Below are positions 33,201 to 43,913 of a stretch of DNA of 64,000 nucleotides, piece by piece. The position numbers were made by a program, and so were the translations under genes. The notes below the pieces were generated by a model. It was not told the DNA's origin. It did not search any database and was given only the letters and a program-made list of their open reading frames with translations. The stretch covers positions 62,001-126,000 of the forward strand of contig AP026543.1 in assembly GCA_026075535.2 (NCBI GenBank). Reading direction: 5' to 3'. The stretch is from Tricholoma matsutake. Lineage: Eukaryota; Basidiomycota; Agaricomycetes; Agaricales; Tricholomataceae. Numbering within the stretch: position 1 is the stretch's first letter; the number at the start of each line of letters is the position of its first letter.

Positions 33201-34613
33201 GTGTGTATCATTGCAAACTTACAATTCTTGGTTTCACACACTAATTCTCATACACTACAACTTAGACTCACACTCCTCAAAAAGCTTAACAAGCATTTTG
33301 ACATACCATCAGCCCAAAAAGCAATTCCACGGGAAGTGGCTGAACAACTAATTCTTGACAAGATGAGCGAAGATCCAAACAAGCTTCATGGATCAGGTTT
33401 CACCAAAACATCCCTTCAAAACATCCCTTGCATTAGATGGCCACATTATTCCACAGTGAGTTGGAAAGATGTATGCACTACATGTAGAATAATAACCGTG
33501 ATGATATCATATAGCCGAATCATCCATGAAACCATGCTTGCCAATGATCCTGATGGGGTTGATGCAAGATATCCAGGTCAAAAGAAAGTGAAGCAAGTGC
33601 GATTACAGGCTCATGGAACATGGCAAGAACTGCACTGTGATGGCCATGAGAAGCTGGGGGCATTAGTGTTGAAAATGAGAGGAGTAGGACTTCCAATCTA
33701 TGGTATGCGAGATAAATGGAGTGGGGCACTTTTGGATATGGAGGTAGTTTGTAATGATCATTTGGTGGACATCATCGGACATGTCTTTCTTGATTTTATC
33801 AAGCACTATGGTAGTGAGTTTCTTGCCTGAATTTGTCATCTCGACAATTATTGACTACCAGTGATAGCTATACCTCAACAACTGACAGTAGATAAAGGTT
33901 CTGAGACTGGTAACATGTATGCCATTATGATGGGCCTCAAGTAAGACTGATTTTTTGTGTATCATTATATTCATGTTAATGGATTTGTGGCACTTTTAGG
34001 CATACCTATGCACCCGAGATCAGCATCAATTGCTACCCCGCATTTGTTGCCCTGAAAAGCACAAACAACATGCCAATTGAAGGCATGTGGCACTGGTTCC
34101 AAGATGTGTGTGGAAAGAACTTGTTTCTGGCGATTACAAAGGGACGAGATGAAGGCATTTTCAACCCCAATAACTCCACTCATGTGTAAGTTGCCTATTT
34201 AACATGCATGCATTATCAACACACTGAAGAGCTGCAGACATCTTTTCAATTGGATTTGGCTGCCCATCATCCAGGGTGAACTGGATCATTTCACGTTACT
34301 TTGGAACACACACAAAATCCGAACTCAGAACAACAAGATCATGCTGTCTGGTGCAACCCAAACTGACATCTACACCTCACCTCACTGGTATTGTGGCCAT
34401 CAATTTTCAATTCCCATACCAAAGGAAGCAGTTACTGAGATGTGTTCCACCATTTCTATGACATATGAGGATGTGATGGCTTGGGTTCCAAGGGAGTTTG
34501 ATGCAATGGCAAATCTAGCTTATGAGGAACTTGGGTCACCATCATGTTCTACAGAGTCAGCTTGGGATTTATTTCAAGACATGGCTGCACTTCTAGAACC
34601 TGTATTAGGTTAG
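33201..34613 (+). CDS. DDE integrase-core-domain protein
   Basis: Four exons in one frame: (33201)-33810, 33862-33940, 34000-34185, 34238-34613, ending TAG; introns of 51, 59 and 52 bp have GT/AG ends and consistent phases. The protein matches the integrase-core family (PF24764-like) common in basidiomycetes. The catalytic acids appear as ELHCDGHEKLG, LTVDKGSETG and MPIEGMWHWFQD, followed by GIFNPNNSTHV, HLFNWIWLPIIQGELD and a typical C-terminus (WVPREFDAMANLAYEELG). These proteins resemble DDE transposases/integrases but usually stand alone, and their function is unknown. The start is unclear: the frame opens with no ATG before 33364 and a small upstream exon is likely. Residues around 33430-33500 look unlike the family and may hide a short intron. 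No LTR, TIR or partner gene is evident nearby. Confidence 0.85.
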
Positions 34614-34774
34614 AACTCCAGATAGATCAATGCAGAAGTATACAGTCATCCAGAGGCTACATATCACTAGCTACAGTGTCTCCATGACTTGGTAATCTTC
34701 AATGTTCCATGCTTCACTGGGTGAAAAGGAATTGGGATCCCCAGAAGTCTCCTCATGCTGCACTGTAAATCCAT
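34614..34774. other. 3' flank of the integrase-core gene
   Basis: Short untranslated or intergenic stretch up to the LTR start at 34775. Confidence 0.4.
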
Positions 34775-35619
34775 TGATGATCCTCAACCTGGGAAAACCA
34801 CCTAAACTGCCGATGAGGCAATCAATGATATTTGCGACGAGTCAGAGGAAGGTTGCGAGTCGTTCCGAATGTTCATGGCCCAACCGATGGGAAGATGACC
34901 AGTTTGTTCTAGTCATGAAGGTAGTGCTATGAGAGATGAAGGCGTTTGGCATGGTCCAATCGAGTATTGATCAATATTGAGGGCGATCGATGAGATCGAC
35001 GGCAAACGAGTTTATCGTCAATGGTTGATAGGGGAATTCTGGAGACCTTTCGATAGGTCGATAGTATACGAAGGCTATAGCCAATGGCTAGGAAGTGTTG
35101 GAATGGTTGCTAGTGCTAACAATCAGAGGATCATAGGAAGATTGAGGACAACGATGGTCACAGAGGTTTCTCATCGATTGAGAAAACTCATAGAAGTTTA
35201 GATTGTTTTAGAGGATCGATCTGATTCTTAGAACTTAATACGAGATGATAGGTGAAGATGATTTCTTTCTTTTCCAAGTAGATATCTACAGAGTTTTATA
35301 TGTTTTGAAGAAACTTCCTAAAATGGAATGAGAAACATGTGTAGAACATGAGGCAAAAGATATGAGTTAAGGCACAAGGCCAAAAAGGAGACTGGAATCC
35401 GAACAAGAAGGATATATATCATATGATGAAAGAGTAATATAGGGTATAGAACTAAAAGGGGACTGTCTTTTGTGTATAAACTGCGCTAAGTCTCGCAATA
35501 ATGCATCCAGCGGGTTCTGTGCGCAATAGGGACATGGAATGAGGCTGACCTACTATCAGCAGGTTTGAGCACAAGTTAGAATACTTCCTGGTGCATGGTA
35601 TTCCACCATATAGATAACA
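34775..35619 (+). repeat. LTR of a non-autonomous retroelement, copy C
   Basis: 845 bp beginning tgatgatcctcaacc and ending tagataaca (TG...CA). It matches, inverted, the copies at 46504-47345 and 47428-48263. A TGGCGCC primer-binding-site candidate follows at 35624. No TSD or second LTR found here, so this is a remnant. Confidence 0.75.
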
Positions 35620-35838
35620 AATGTGGCGCCTGATGTCACTCGCAGTCTCTCAATATCAATCGATAATGCTCGACAATGCTCGACAATGTTCAATCGCATT
35701 CGATCACGATATCGTGCTTGGTAGACTTGATCGGGAGTGGTCGTGCTGCTTCTGGGACTTCATGCGAGTTATCCGATGTGATTAGAATGTGGTTGAAATG
35801 GTGAATCAGCCTTTGAGCCAAGGAGACAACCTATCACC
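35620..35838 (+). mobile_element. 5' internal piece of the same LTR element
   Basis: Primer-binding-site candidate TGGCGCCTGATGTC (35624-35637), then about 200 bp that match, inverted, the region 45970-46503. Similarity stops at 35838; no coding sequence. Confidence 0.65.
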
Positions 35839-37281
35839 ATTCGAAATCTTCTCCCACTTGCCTGTCACTTCATTGAAAAATTCAGTCTGCAGATCGGCTT
35901 TGTTCTGCCCCCAAGGTAACGGGGGACCTGCCCACCAGGTTTTGTATCCACCCTCAGGAAAGTGACATCAATAATGACAATCCTCCTCGACCTTCTGAGA
36001 CTGTGAGTCATCCCCATCATCCTTCAGACCAGTAGTCAGGCCTGAAGTGCAACACGATGAGCTGTTATCATTATCTTTTACAAAGGGGATCTCACCTGCT
36101 GGGATTAGACCTTTGCACATCACCTTTTGCCTGACCATCTGCACTCCTTGGTTAATGCATCAGTTTCAGTATGTAGTTCAAACTTGGAGACAGAGGTCAT
36201 ACATGTATGACCTTTGAGCCTTCCAGGGGCCTTCCATGACTGTGTGATTCTTCTGACATTGTACGGTGTGGCCTTCAAGGATCTATTGAATGACTTGTGA
36301 CATGTCAGCCTGTTCAAGGACTTGGGGAGATGTTTTGATGATGTCACAGTAGTAGACAATTCTCCTTCAGTTCTGAGTTCTCAGTATTGAGCATGGGTTA
36401 TGCTGGTCAGGGCCCACAAAATCTATTTTTGTGGCGATTGCCGAATGGGTGTCGGGAGTGAGTTTACTGCCCTGACATGAGCTATATTTATCTATTTTTT
36501 CAGTGTTTGCCACATATAGGAGGTTGGTTTGAGCCTATTTTTATCATTGGCATTCTCTTATCTGTCCTCCCTTGGTTTCACTGTTTTATTGCCCTTCCTT
36601 TGTCTGTTGCTTGGATGGTCCTCCTTGTCAACAAACCCAGGAAAACCCACATGAAAAGAAGAAGAAGCAAAAAGTTGTCCTCATCGTTGCGCAATGCATG
36701 AGATTGGTCTGAACATCATCAAACAGTATGCATATGTCAACATGATTGCCATTGGTCATTCCTAAGGCATTTCTTTTGTTGTTTTTATTGTGATACAACC
36801 TTCAATGGCATCAATGTAACTACTGTATTTCCCGGGGATATCAACTTTGGCATTGCAAATGGCTCTCGAGTCTCAACTGAAATCCTGGGTTACAAGTCAG
36901 CAAACAGGAGGCAGAGAAGGTTGTGCACACTGTGGAATGTGGTGACAATGGAGTTTGCATTCCTGGTACTATTGAGGTTGTTCTTATATGATAACACAGA
37001 TGGCTTTGATGTACCAAATAGTTGAGGGTCTATTCACTCTTAAGATCATTGCATCCTCTGTGGTTTTGATTTCAAGCTTATAATACTTATGCTAGCCTTG
37101 AAGGAACTCAGACATGCCATGTGGAGCAATGGCCCTCTAGCACAAGTTAGGGATAGATGACATCAGTCTGGGTATACTTATTTGCAATGCCATACTTACC
37201 AGCCAGCTTGCAGGATGTGCACATCTCGTAGTATGGAAGGTGCTTCCAAATGGCACCACAAGAAAGGGATTGGCCCCATTT
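35839..37281. other. Unrecognised sequence
   Basis: Short frames only. A hydrophobic plus-strand frame at 36477-36701 (PIFIIGILLSVLPWFHCFIA) could be a membrane segment, and 36795-36960 has a protein-like stretch (NGINVTTVFPGDINFGIANG), but neither extends nor matches a family I know. Confidence 0.3.
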
Positions 37282-37512
37282 CTACATGTTATCAATAATA
37301 TTAGCACTAACATCATGAGCAGAACTTTGTGTGATTACCTCCTTCTCTTGGTGCTCCCCAGGATCATTTGTTGTCTGAAGAATATGGCAGTGATGACAGA
37401 GACCAAAGGTGACCTTATTCGGAAACACTCTCCCACATCCTTCAACCATAGTACAGGCTCGGACATCCAAGTTGACAGAGGCTGCAGATGTGCCAGTGTA
37501 TACAGCATTCAT
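37282..37512 (-). pseudogene. Alpha-kinase N-terminal zinc-finger fragment
   Basis: Minus-strand piece with CTMVEGCGRVFPNK and GLCHHCHILQ, the same cysteine spacing as the N-terminus of the alpha-kinase at 32554 (GCGLDFP, GLCQRC). No kinase domain follows within reach, so this is a truncated remnant of a second copy. Confidence 0.6.
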
Positions 37513-38137
37513 AGTATGTAGATAAAGTCATTGTATATGATACTGTACTTACATGGAGCTCATTAACAAACTTAGGTGGCCACCAAGGACAATGGAGCCA
37601 CTGACCCAACATGAAAATTCTCATTTTCAACTGAGTCTCTCTGGCAAACCATAGGGTATGCAGTTCTTGATCATGGTTGCGGAACATGATCAATAGTGTG
37701 TTGGGCATTGTCGATCACAACAATCAGGCTCTTCATCAACCATGACATCATCAGCTCTCTCATGGATTCATCACTGATGGGATACCTAGTTTTTCGAAAC
37801 CTTCACCTGTTGATCTACCATTACCACCTCAACACTTACACTTTCTATTCCCCTGCTCTTTTCTCAATTATCTTCATGACATCAGTTCTTCATTCTTCAA
37901 GTTCTCCTTGCAATCCTCTGATCACTCTTCTATAGTGGTATTGCCCCTTTCATGATATATATGCCATCACCACACTGGAACTTCTGGGTCTCATGTTCAC
38001 TTTAGGGAGCCTTACCTCTAGCCTGCAGATCTGGATGGGGGAGATGAATGTCATCATGATGGCTCTGTGCATGAGGGTCTATAGGGCTGTTACAGAGAAA
38101 GACATAGTTTGGTTCGACACCAAGATTGGTGCAGAAG
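37513..38137. other. Unrecognised sequence
   Basis: Nothing conserved apart from a short plus-strand stretch near 38040-38150 (GEMNVIMMALCMRVYRAVTE) that may be an exon remnant. Confidence 0.3.
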
Positions 38138-38492
38138 GCACTGTGCAGTAATTTACACTTCCCCATGTGTCACTCCACATGGACTCTGCACAGACTCCAC
38201 ATACTAGCTCAGACTAGCTCAGACTCCGCACAGACTAGCTAGGACTCCGCACAGACTAGCTAGGACTCCGCACAGACTAGCTAGGACTCTACACAGATTC
38301 CACACAGACACAGACTAGCTAGTGCTCTACACAGATTCCACATAGACAGATGCCAGGTAATTAATTGTCAACTTGAATTTTTCAAGGCCATGGCTGCACA
38401 AATATTTTGTACTAAGAGCAGGCTCAAACCCTCAACCTCATTGTCACAACAATGTTATCACACAACAAATTAACCACCCTGCCATACAGGCA
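38138..38492 (-). mobile_element. tRNA-derived SINE-like element, copy a
   Basis: In minus sense: A-box-like TGGCAGGGTGGTTAA (38484-38470), then B-box-like GGTTTGAGCC (38430-38421), 54 bp apart as in tRNA genes. A body full of 'gtctgtgcagagtc'-type repeats follows, with a 21-bp unit (agactagctaggactccgcac) in tandem about 38195-38320, then the shared tail 'ggggaagtgtaaattactgc' near 38138-38157. Copies b (40336) and c (43652) share head, body and tail type. Confidence 0.6.
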
Positions 38493-38639
38493 ATGATAAA
38501 CAAGCACTTTATGTTATTTATTAACTATTTAAAATACTTTCAACATCAAAAAAAAACAAGGATGCCCCCACAACAGGGGACATTTTATTGGTAGTATTAG
38601 ATACAATGGGGGCAGTAGACTATAGAATAAAATAAAATA
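38493..38639. other. AT-rich spacer
   Basis: Contains an A9 run; no gene seen. Confidence 0.4.
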
Positions 38640-40300
38640 ACCCACTGTCTCACTAGCATGTGAGATGGCAGGGGCTGCATCCACAAACCTCCCCTACAAG
38701 CAGATGCTCATAGGCATGGGGCAGGTGCATTCATTATCAGCCCTCTCTTGTGGCTCCCTCTCATCCCCCTCGCCATCCCCTGTGGGTCTGTATGCACCCC
38801 CCTTCCTCCCTATGAGCAGTTGCTCTTAGTGGAGGGGTGTGGTGCCATGGGCAGTCCTGTTGTTGTTTGTTGCCCATCTTCTCGTCATTGTTCCACCCAC
38901 CATTCACCCCACGAGCAGTTGCTTGTGAGGCTGGAGGTGGGTGGTGCTTGTCAGCTCCCCCCCCCCTCTCATTATCTTCCTTGTCCCCTGTCATTGTTTA
39001 TAGTTCAAATTAGTATCTAAAAAGGTTTGTTCATAAAAAAAGAAAGGAATGACAAAAGAAAAACCCAAGAGAGACGTCAATGATGTCTCTTGGGCCTTTT
39101 TTTCATTTGGCTTGCCTTCTCGTCATGGTGGTGGTGGGTGTTGCCCTGTCATCCTCTTGCCTTTCATCATACATTCTCTTTCCCACTACCCCTCCCCTCC
39201 CCTCCCCTCCTTGTCCCTCACCCTCACCCATCCACTCGGCAAGCAGGGGCTCGCAGCAGTGATGGTGGTGGCAGCACCCCCATCCCCCTCAGTCATTGTC
39301 TTTGTTGTTTCACCCATGATCCACCCCACGAGCAGTCACTTGTGAGGCTGGGGGTGGGTGGTGTGTCTTGGGTGGCTGTGGGCATGCATTGTGCATTTTT
39401 CACAGTCGGTGGTCTCGTCATCATCATTCCACCCACCATCCACCCCACGAGCAGTTGCTCATGGGGCTGGAGGTGGGTGGTGTGTCAGGGTTGTCATGGG
39501 ATTCTGTTTTGGGGGGGTTGGGGCGCGCATACGGGGGTTGAGGCTGGGGGTGGGTGCATTGTCATCTCCTATCCCTGCGCCTGGGCATCGTTCCACCCAT
39601 GTTCCACCCCACAAGCAGTTGCTCATGAGCCTGGGGGTGGGTGGCTTGTTGTTGTTCATTGCCATTGTCCCCCGTTTGGATTTCTGTTTTTTTTTTTTTT
39701 TCTTTTGGCAGCTATCCCCCTTCTGGGGTCTCTTGGCATCCCTTGGCACCCTCCTAGCCCGTGTCAACAGCCTCACATCCTGTTTGAATGGGGAGGAGGG
39801 GGATTGGGTGGCCATGTGCATGCATTGCCCATTTTTTGTGGTCGGTGGTCATCACCATGACTGTACAACCTAAAAATTAATAAAATACAATTAGTTACTT
39901 AATAAAAAGAAAAAGAAAAAAAGAAAACTTACTTGGGGCCCAAACAATGATTATCGTCATTTGGTCCCATTGTGTTGTCTCGGCTCATTGGGTCCTGTTG
40001 CATCAGCTCGCCTAGTTTGCTAATAAAATAGTTAGTTCATAAAAATAAAGCAAGAAATGTAAAAAATACTTACCTGGGGCCCAAACGACGTCCAACGTCA
40101 TTTGGGCCTGTTTTTTCCATGCTGTTTGTTGCTGTTGCTGCAAGGGGCATTGGAGGCGGGGGCTGACTGGGCACTTGTGGTGGTAGAGGGAGGTGGGAGG
40201 CAGTGGGGTCGAGAGTGGTGGTGGTGGTCAGCAAAAATGTTGATCAACAATGATTGTTGATGTGTCTTGAACTTGCACATGAGTCATGTGATTCAAATAA
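38640..40300 (-). repeat. Hairpin + intron repeat array, inverse orientation
   Basis: Reads as the reverse complement of the 28560-30050 family. Palindromes: 39064-39094 (CCCAAGAGA/TCTCTTGGG), 39937-39967 (GGCCCAAA..TTTGGTCC) and 40078-40108 (GGCCCAAA + GACGT / ACGTC + TTTGGGCC). On the minus strand the last two are followed by perfect introns: GTAAGT 39932 to TAG 39870 (63 bp) and GTAAGT 40073 to TAG 40020 (54 bp). The spacer at 38680-39620 carries about six copies of a GAGCA-n2-TGCTC palindrome flanked by CCACCCC/GGTGGG, spaced roughly 100 to 230 bp. Frames of up to 256 codons here are compositional. Confidence 0.7.
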
Positions 40301-40335
40301 GGACAGTTAAATAATCCAATTGTTTGCACCTACTG

Positions 40336-40720
40336 ACAATGGCTCTGTGGTGTAGTTTAACTGCTGCTATTTATGCTTGGCGACAAGGCTTGGGGTTTGA
40401 TTCTACTTTAGTACATAATCTTTCTGTAGTCAACTGAGCCTCTGCTATGCATCCATGGACTCAACTCAGACTCAACTTGGATATGTATCAGTCCGAGTCT
40501 GTCCAAGTCCAAGTAAATTGATGTTGCTCAGACAAAGACCATGCGCACTCCAAGTAAAAGTCCAAAAATAGTTTGGACTCCACAGAAGTCTGTGCAGACT
40601 CTCTAGGAGTCTGAGCAACTGCTACACAGGACATTTGAGCCAAATGAGTGGGTGCCAGTCCGAGCTAGTCTGTGCAGAGTCTGTGCAGAATATATGGGGG
40701 ACAGTAAAGACCTCACACTG
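40336..40720 (+). mobile_element. tRNA-derived SINE-like element, copy b
   Basis: Head begins GGCTCTGTGGTGTAGTTTAA (40341), with an A-box-like part at 40348-40360 and B-box-like GGTTTGATTC at 40394-40403. The body 40440-40690 is made of 'gtctgtgcagagtct' and 'gagtctgtccaagtc' repeats. It ends near 'atgggggacagtaaa' (40695), the tail seen in copies a and c. Confidence 0.55.
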
Positions 40721-41608
40721 TGCAATATGCAGATGGCGCCTTGGTGCTGGTGGTCTCATGTCAAAATACACAAGGCTTGTTTGTTGCTGTTCTTTGATTC
40801 CTTTTTTTTCAACTTATTGTTCTCCACTGGTAGAAAAAGATTCAATACCTAATGACATGCACTACATGCCCCTAACACTCCCCATTCTCTCTGCCATCCT
40901 CCTCACATTCATTCAAGCCCTTTCTCAATCTCTTGTCTCCCCCTGCTCGCCTCCTCACACAATGAGACTATGACAGTTGCAACCCTCATCAATGATGCCC
41001 TCAATTCCATCTCAACTGTAAAAGCTTTCAATGCCACCCCTTCCGAGCAACAATCCCTTGATGAGGTGTTGAATTGTTAAAATCAGGCATCAACAAAGCT
41101 TAACGCTGTGTGGGTACAACAAGTGAAGCTGTGCACCTACAGATGTGCATTCCGCAATTCATCATTCTCGCCAAGAAAAAGTTTGCCATAGTAGCCCTTC
41201 TTTCTCTCATCAACGGCCCTCATTCCAACACCACCATGCTTGCACCTTCACACACTGCTACCTCATTGGGATACACACTTTTCACCGCATCTCTCTGAAC
41301 AATAATCCCCCAAAAGAACTGCACAGGCAGATTTACCCTCTCCTCTTTCTCCTTCTCCTACCCAACCTGGCCCTCCCTCCCCACCCTTTCTGTACCTCCC
41401 AGCCCATGGACTCACATTTATAGTTGGTTCTTCAGGGCCTGGAAAGTGCACAATTGCACAACTCCTTCTCAGGATGTACCAACCCCATAAATCTATGGAT
41501 GGAAATGACCTGAGCCTTCCGATACTGGTGACCATCCACATGTGTCATGGGTTACAAACACACTGAGTGGGTTTATTTGGAGATATCTGGATACATATTA
41601 CTATTAAC
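40721..41608. other. Unrecognised sequence
   Basis: Pyrimidine-rich frames only (for example 40860-40975 and 41145-41423); no conserved protein, no repeat structure noticed. Confidence 0.35.
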
Positions 41609-43100
41609 TCACCAGTCCCCAGGTTCTTTTTCTCCCTCATCGTTGGAGTGGGTTACCAATTCATAACTGGGAACATTGTTGAGAAGATGGAGAGATGGTA
41701 CCACATCATCAAACAAGGAGTTTTTGGGATGAGATGATTGCTTAGATGCCCTCTTCTTTTGGTTACAAAGAGATGAGGAATGGGTGACAGGCATTGTGTG
41801 GATAAAGGATGAAGATTTGAGAGAGGAGGAAGCAGTGGCTTGACCAGAGGTGCACGCTATGATTTTATAGTCATGCAGATAGCTTACAAATAATGCAGGA
41901 AAATAAAAATGAAGAAAAGGAATGCATCAGCTCTGTGAAATTATATAAATTTTGGTTAGTATATTATTGATAAATCTCAGATCATTTTAAGAACTATGAT
42001 CCAGAAGGTGGGTTTTCCATCAAACCATTGATATGAAGCATAGTCCCAACCATTTTCCTCATATTTTCCCCCTTAAAGTGGCCCTTAATCATTTCCTTGG
42101 AGGCCTCATTACAGGCCAGATCAAATGCAAACCTTTTCCAACTTTTTAAAAAGCCTTCAAAACCCTGGGAACTTGCACATTGAATGACTAGAAAATGACT
42201 TCACGTGCTTGAAACATACCTAGGTTTTAGTAAGACACTTAGAAAGAATTTCATGGTTGGGATGGCAGTGTAGCACCAGTTTTCCAAGCTGCACACTACA
42301 CTCTTTCCAATCTCCCTTCCATTCATTTGAAACTTCTTGGAATTGTGTGACCCAAGCCTCAGCTGAAAAAACATCTGGTTTGTTGTCTGGGATATACTCA
42401 GAGGGCCTGGAATCATTAGATTCATTGATATCACTATCGGAACCCATCAGAAGAGAAACATCACTTCCTGTAGAATGAGAGGTGTGGAAGGCATCGTCAT
42501 TGTCTGGAACTTAATCTACAAGTTAATTAATTGGAAAAAAAAAGAAATAACATGTTACCTTCCTCTTCCATGTCAATGTTGGTTTCAACCTCACATTGTA
42601 TGTCTATGCCATAAATGGGGTGAGATTCCTCTTCTAGGAATGGGGGTGGTTCATATGTCTCCAGTTCATTCCCTGCCTCTCTCCCTAGTATGAATAATGT
42701 CTGTGCAGAGTAAAAGAAATAAAAACTTGGCTCTTTACCTTGTGTTTGTTCTTCTTCTCTAGGTTTGTATGGGCCATCTACATATGTCCACTCACTCCCT
42801 AGTTCTTCTAGATACATCTCAGAGATGTAAAATTGATTAAAAATTGACTGTTTACCTCTGAGTTCTGGCTCTGAGAGGAAAAAGCAATGAATAAACCTGA
42901 ACGAACTGGAATAATGATTCCAATCACCATATTCAGAAAACAATGGTTGTGAAAGGCCTAAACCACCTGGCCAGTACTGGTGTTTTGACCACAAGTCCTG
43001 GAAGTAAGGCCATGACTGGTTTACTAACAAGGTGAGTTTAGTGTTAACCTTTCAAATTTGTTGGTGCCAAACCGACCTTGTTCAATCATATGCCTAATCA
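41609..43100 (-). CDS. Multi-exon gene of unknown function
   Basis: Minus-strand blocks separated by plausible short introns: near 43095-43045 (MIEQGRFGTNKFER) before a GTTAAC segment, 43020-42855 (SWPYFQDLWSKHQYWPGGLG, SEYGDWNHYSSSFRFIH), 42830-42740 (EELGSEWTYVDGPYKPREEE), 42690-42560 (acidic), 42470-42235 (DKPDVFSAEAWVTQFQEVSN-like stretch, here DNKPDVFSAEAWVTQFQ, then WKECSVQLGKLVLHCHPNH) and 41800-41610. Aromatic and acidic composition; no catalytic motif recognised. The regular exon/intron pattern suggests a real gene, or a recent copy of one, in a family I cannot name. The start and several splice sites are guesses. Confidence 0.4.
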
Positions 43101-43302
43101 ACAGCCCATGTGATGTTCTGGAATTTTCATTCTGGGGTCGGTGTGCACATTTTGTAGACATATCCAAATAATTTTTGTTGTCATCCTCCAATCAGATATG
43201 TTTATATATGGCATCATAGTTTTCATCCTCTCCTGCACATTTTGTCATGGAACAAGTTACAATGGAAAGAGAATGCACCAATGCCAATGCACCAGGATGG
43301 CA
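43101..43302. other. Intergenic
   Basis: AT-rich, nothing recognised before the hairpin array. Confidence 0.4.
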
Positions 43303-43560
43303 GCCCCCCCCCTGCATTTTGCATGGGGAGTTTTTTTCTTTTTCTTTTTCTTTTTTTTCTTTTAGCCCTCGCATTTGGGGGGGAGTTTCTTTTTTAAATC
43401 TATAGTTTGTTAACTCCCCCTTGCATGCAGTGCAAGGGGTTGAGTTTGTAATGTAGTTATGATTAATACCCATCCCTCTTGCATCTTGCATGAGGGAGGT
43501 CTTTTTTGTATTTCTTTGATTGTATTGTATACTCCCTTGCATCTAACGTGAGGGATGCAG
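43303..43560. repeat. Array of five hairpins with a period of about 56 bp
   Basis: Inverted repeats around CCCCTTGCA/TGCAAGGGG recur at about 43303-43329, 43366-43384, 43413-43440 (perfect 9-bp stem 43417-43425/43431-43439), 43473-43498 and 43531-43558. T-rich spacers separate them. The stems diverge in sequence but keep their position within the period. Confidence 0.7.
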
Positions 43561-43651
43561 TTAATAAAATTATTTGTTCAATTTTTGAGAGATAAATACT
43601 TGAGTTTGAGTTTGAGTGTCATAAATAAACTATGTATTACTAACAAATAAT

Positions 43652-43913
43652 TCTCATGTGGCTCAACTGGTTGATCACATGTGTTTTGTTTGTTGTGTGA
43701 TGACTTGGAGGTCTTAGGTTCAATCCTTGCTCTGCACCCTTATATTTTGTAGGCATGTCATGACTTTCATAAAGTCTGAACACCTTGGAACTCATAAGAT
43801 ATTAAATTGACCCAGATTCTGCATGGACTCTGTAGACTAGCTTGGACTCCACACAGTCTGTGCAGAGTCTGCTAGGACATGTGGGGCACTGTAAATTACT
43901 GCATTATATCATG
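43652..43913 (+). mobile_element. tRNA-derived SINE-like element, copy c
   Basis: A-box TGGCTCAACTGGTTGA (43659-43674) and B-box GGTTCAATCC (43717-43726), 58 bp apart, the best tRNA-like head of the three. The body follows with gactctgtagactagc and agtctgtgcagagtctgc (43820-43875), then the tail 'ggggcactgtaaattactgc' ending near 43902. The SINE end overlaps the 3' end of the gene at 43896-45341. Confidence 0.65.

Noticed and set aside
39090..39873. Plus-strand frames of 171 and 256 codons
   Set aside because: They lie in the hairpin repeat array, differ by frame only, and owe their length to GT-rich composition without stops.
40336..43735. True tRNA genes at the A/B-box sites
   Set aside because: The heads do not fold into a full cloverleaf by eye and run into repeat-rich bodies shared between copies, which fits SINE-like elements better.
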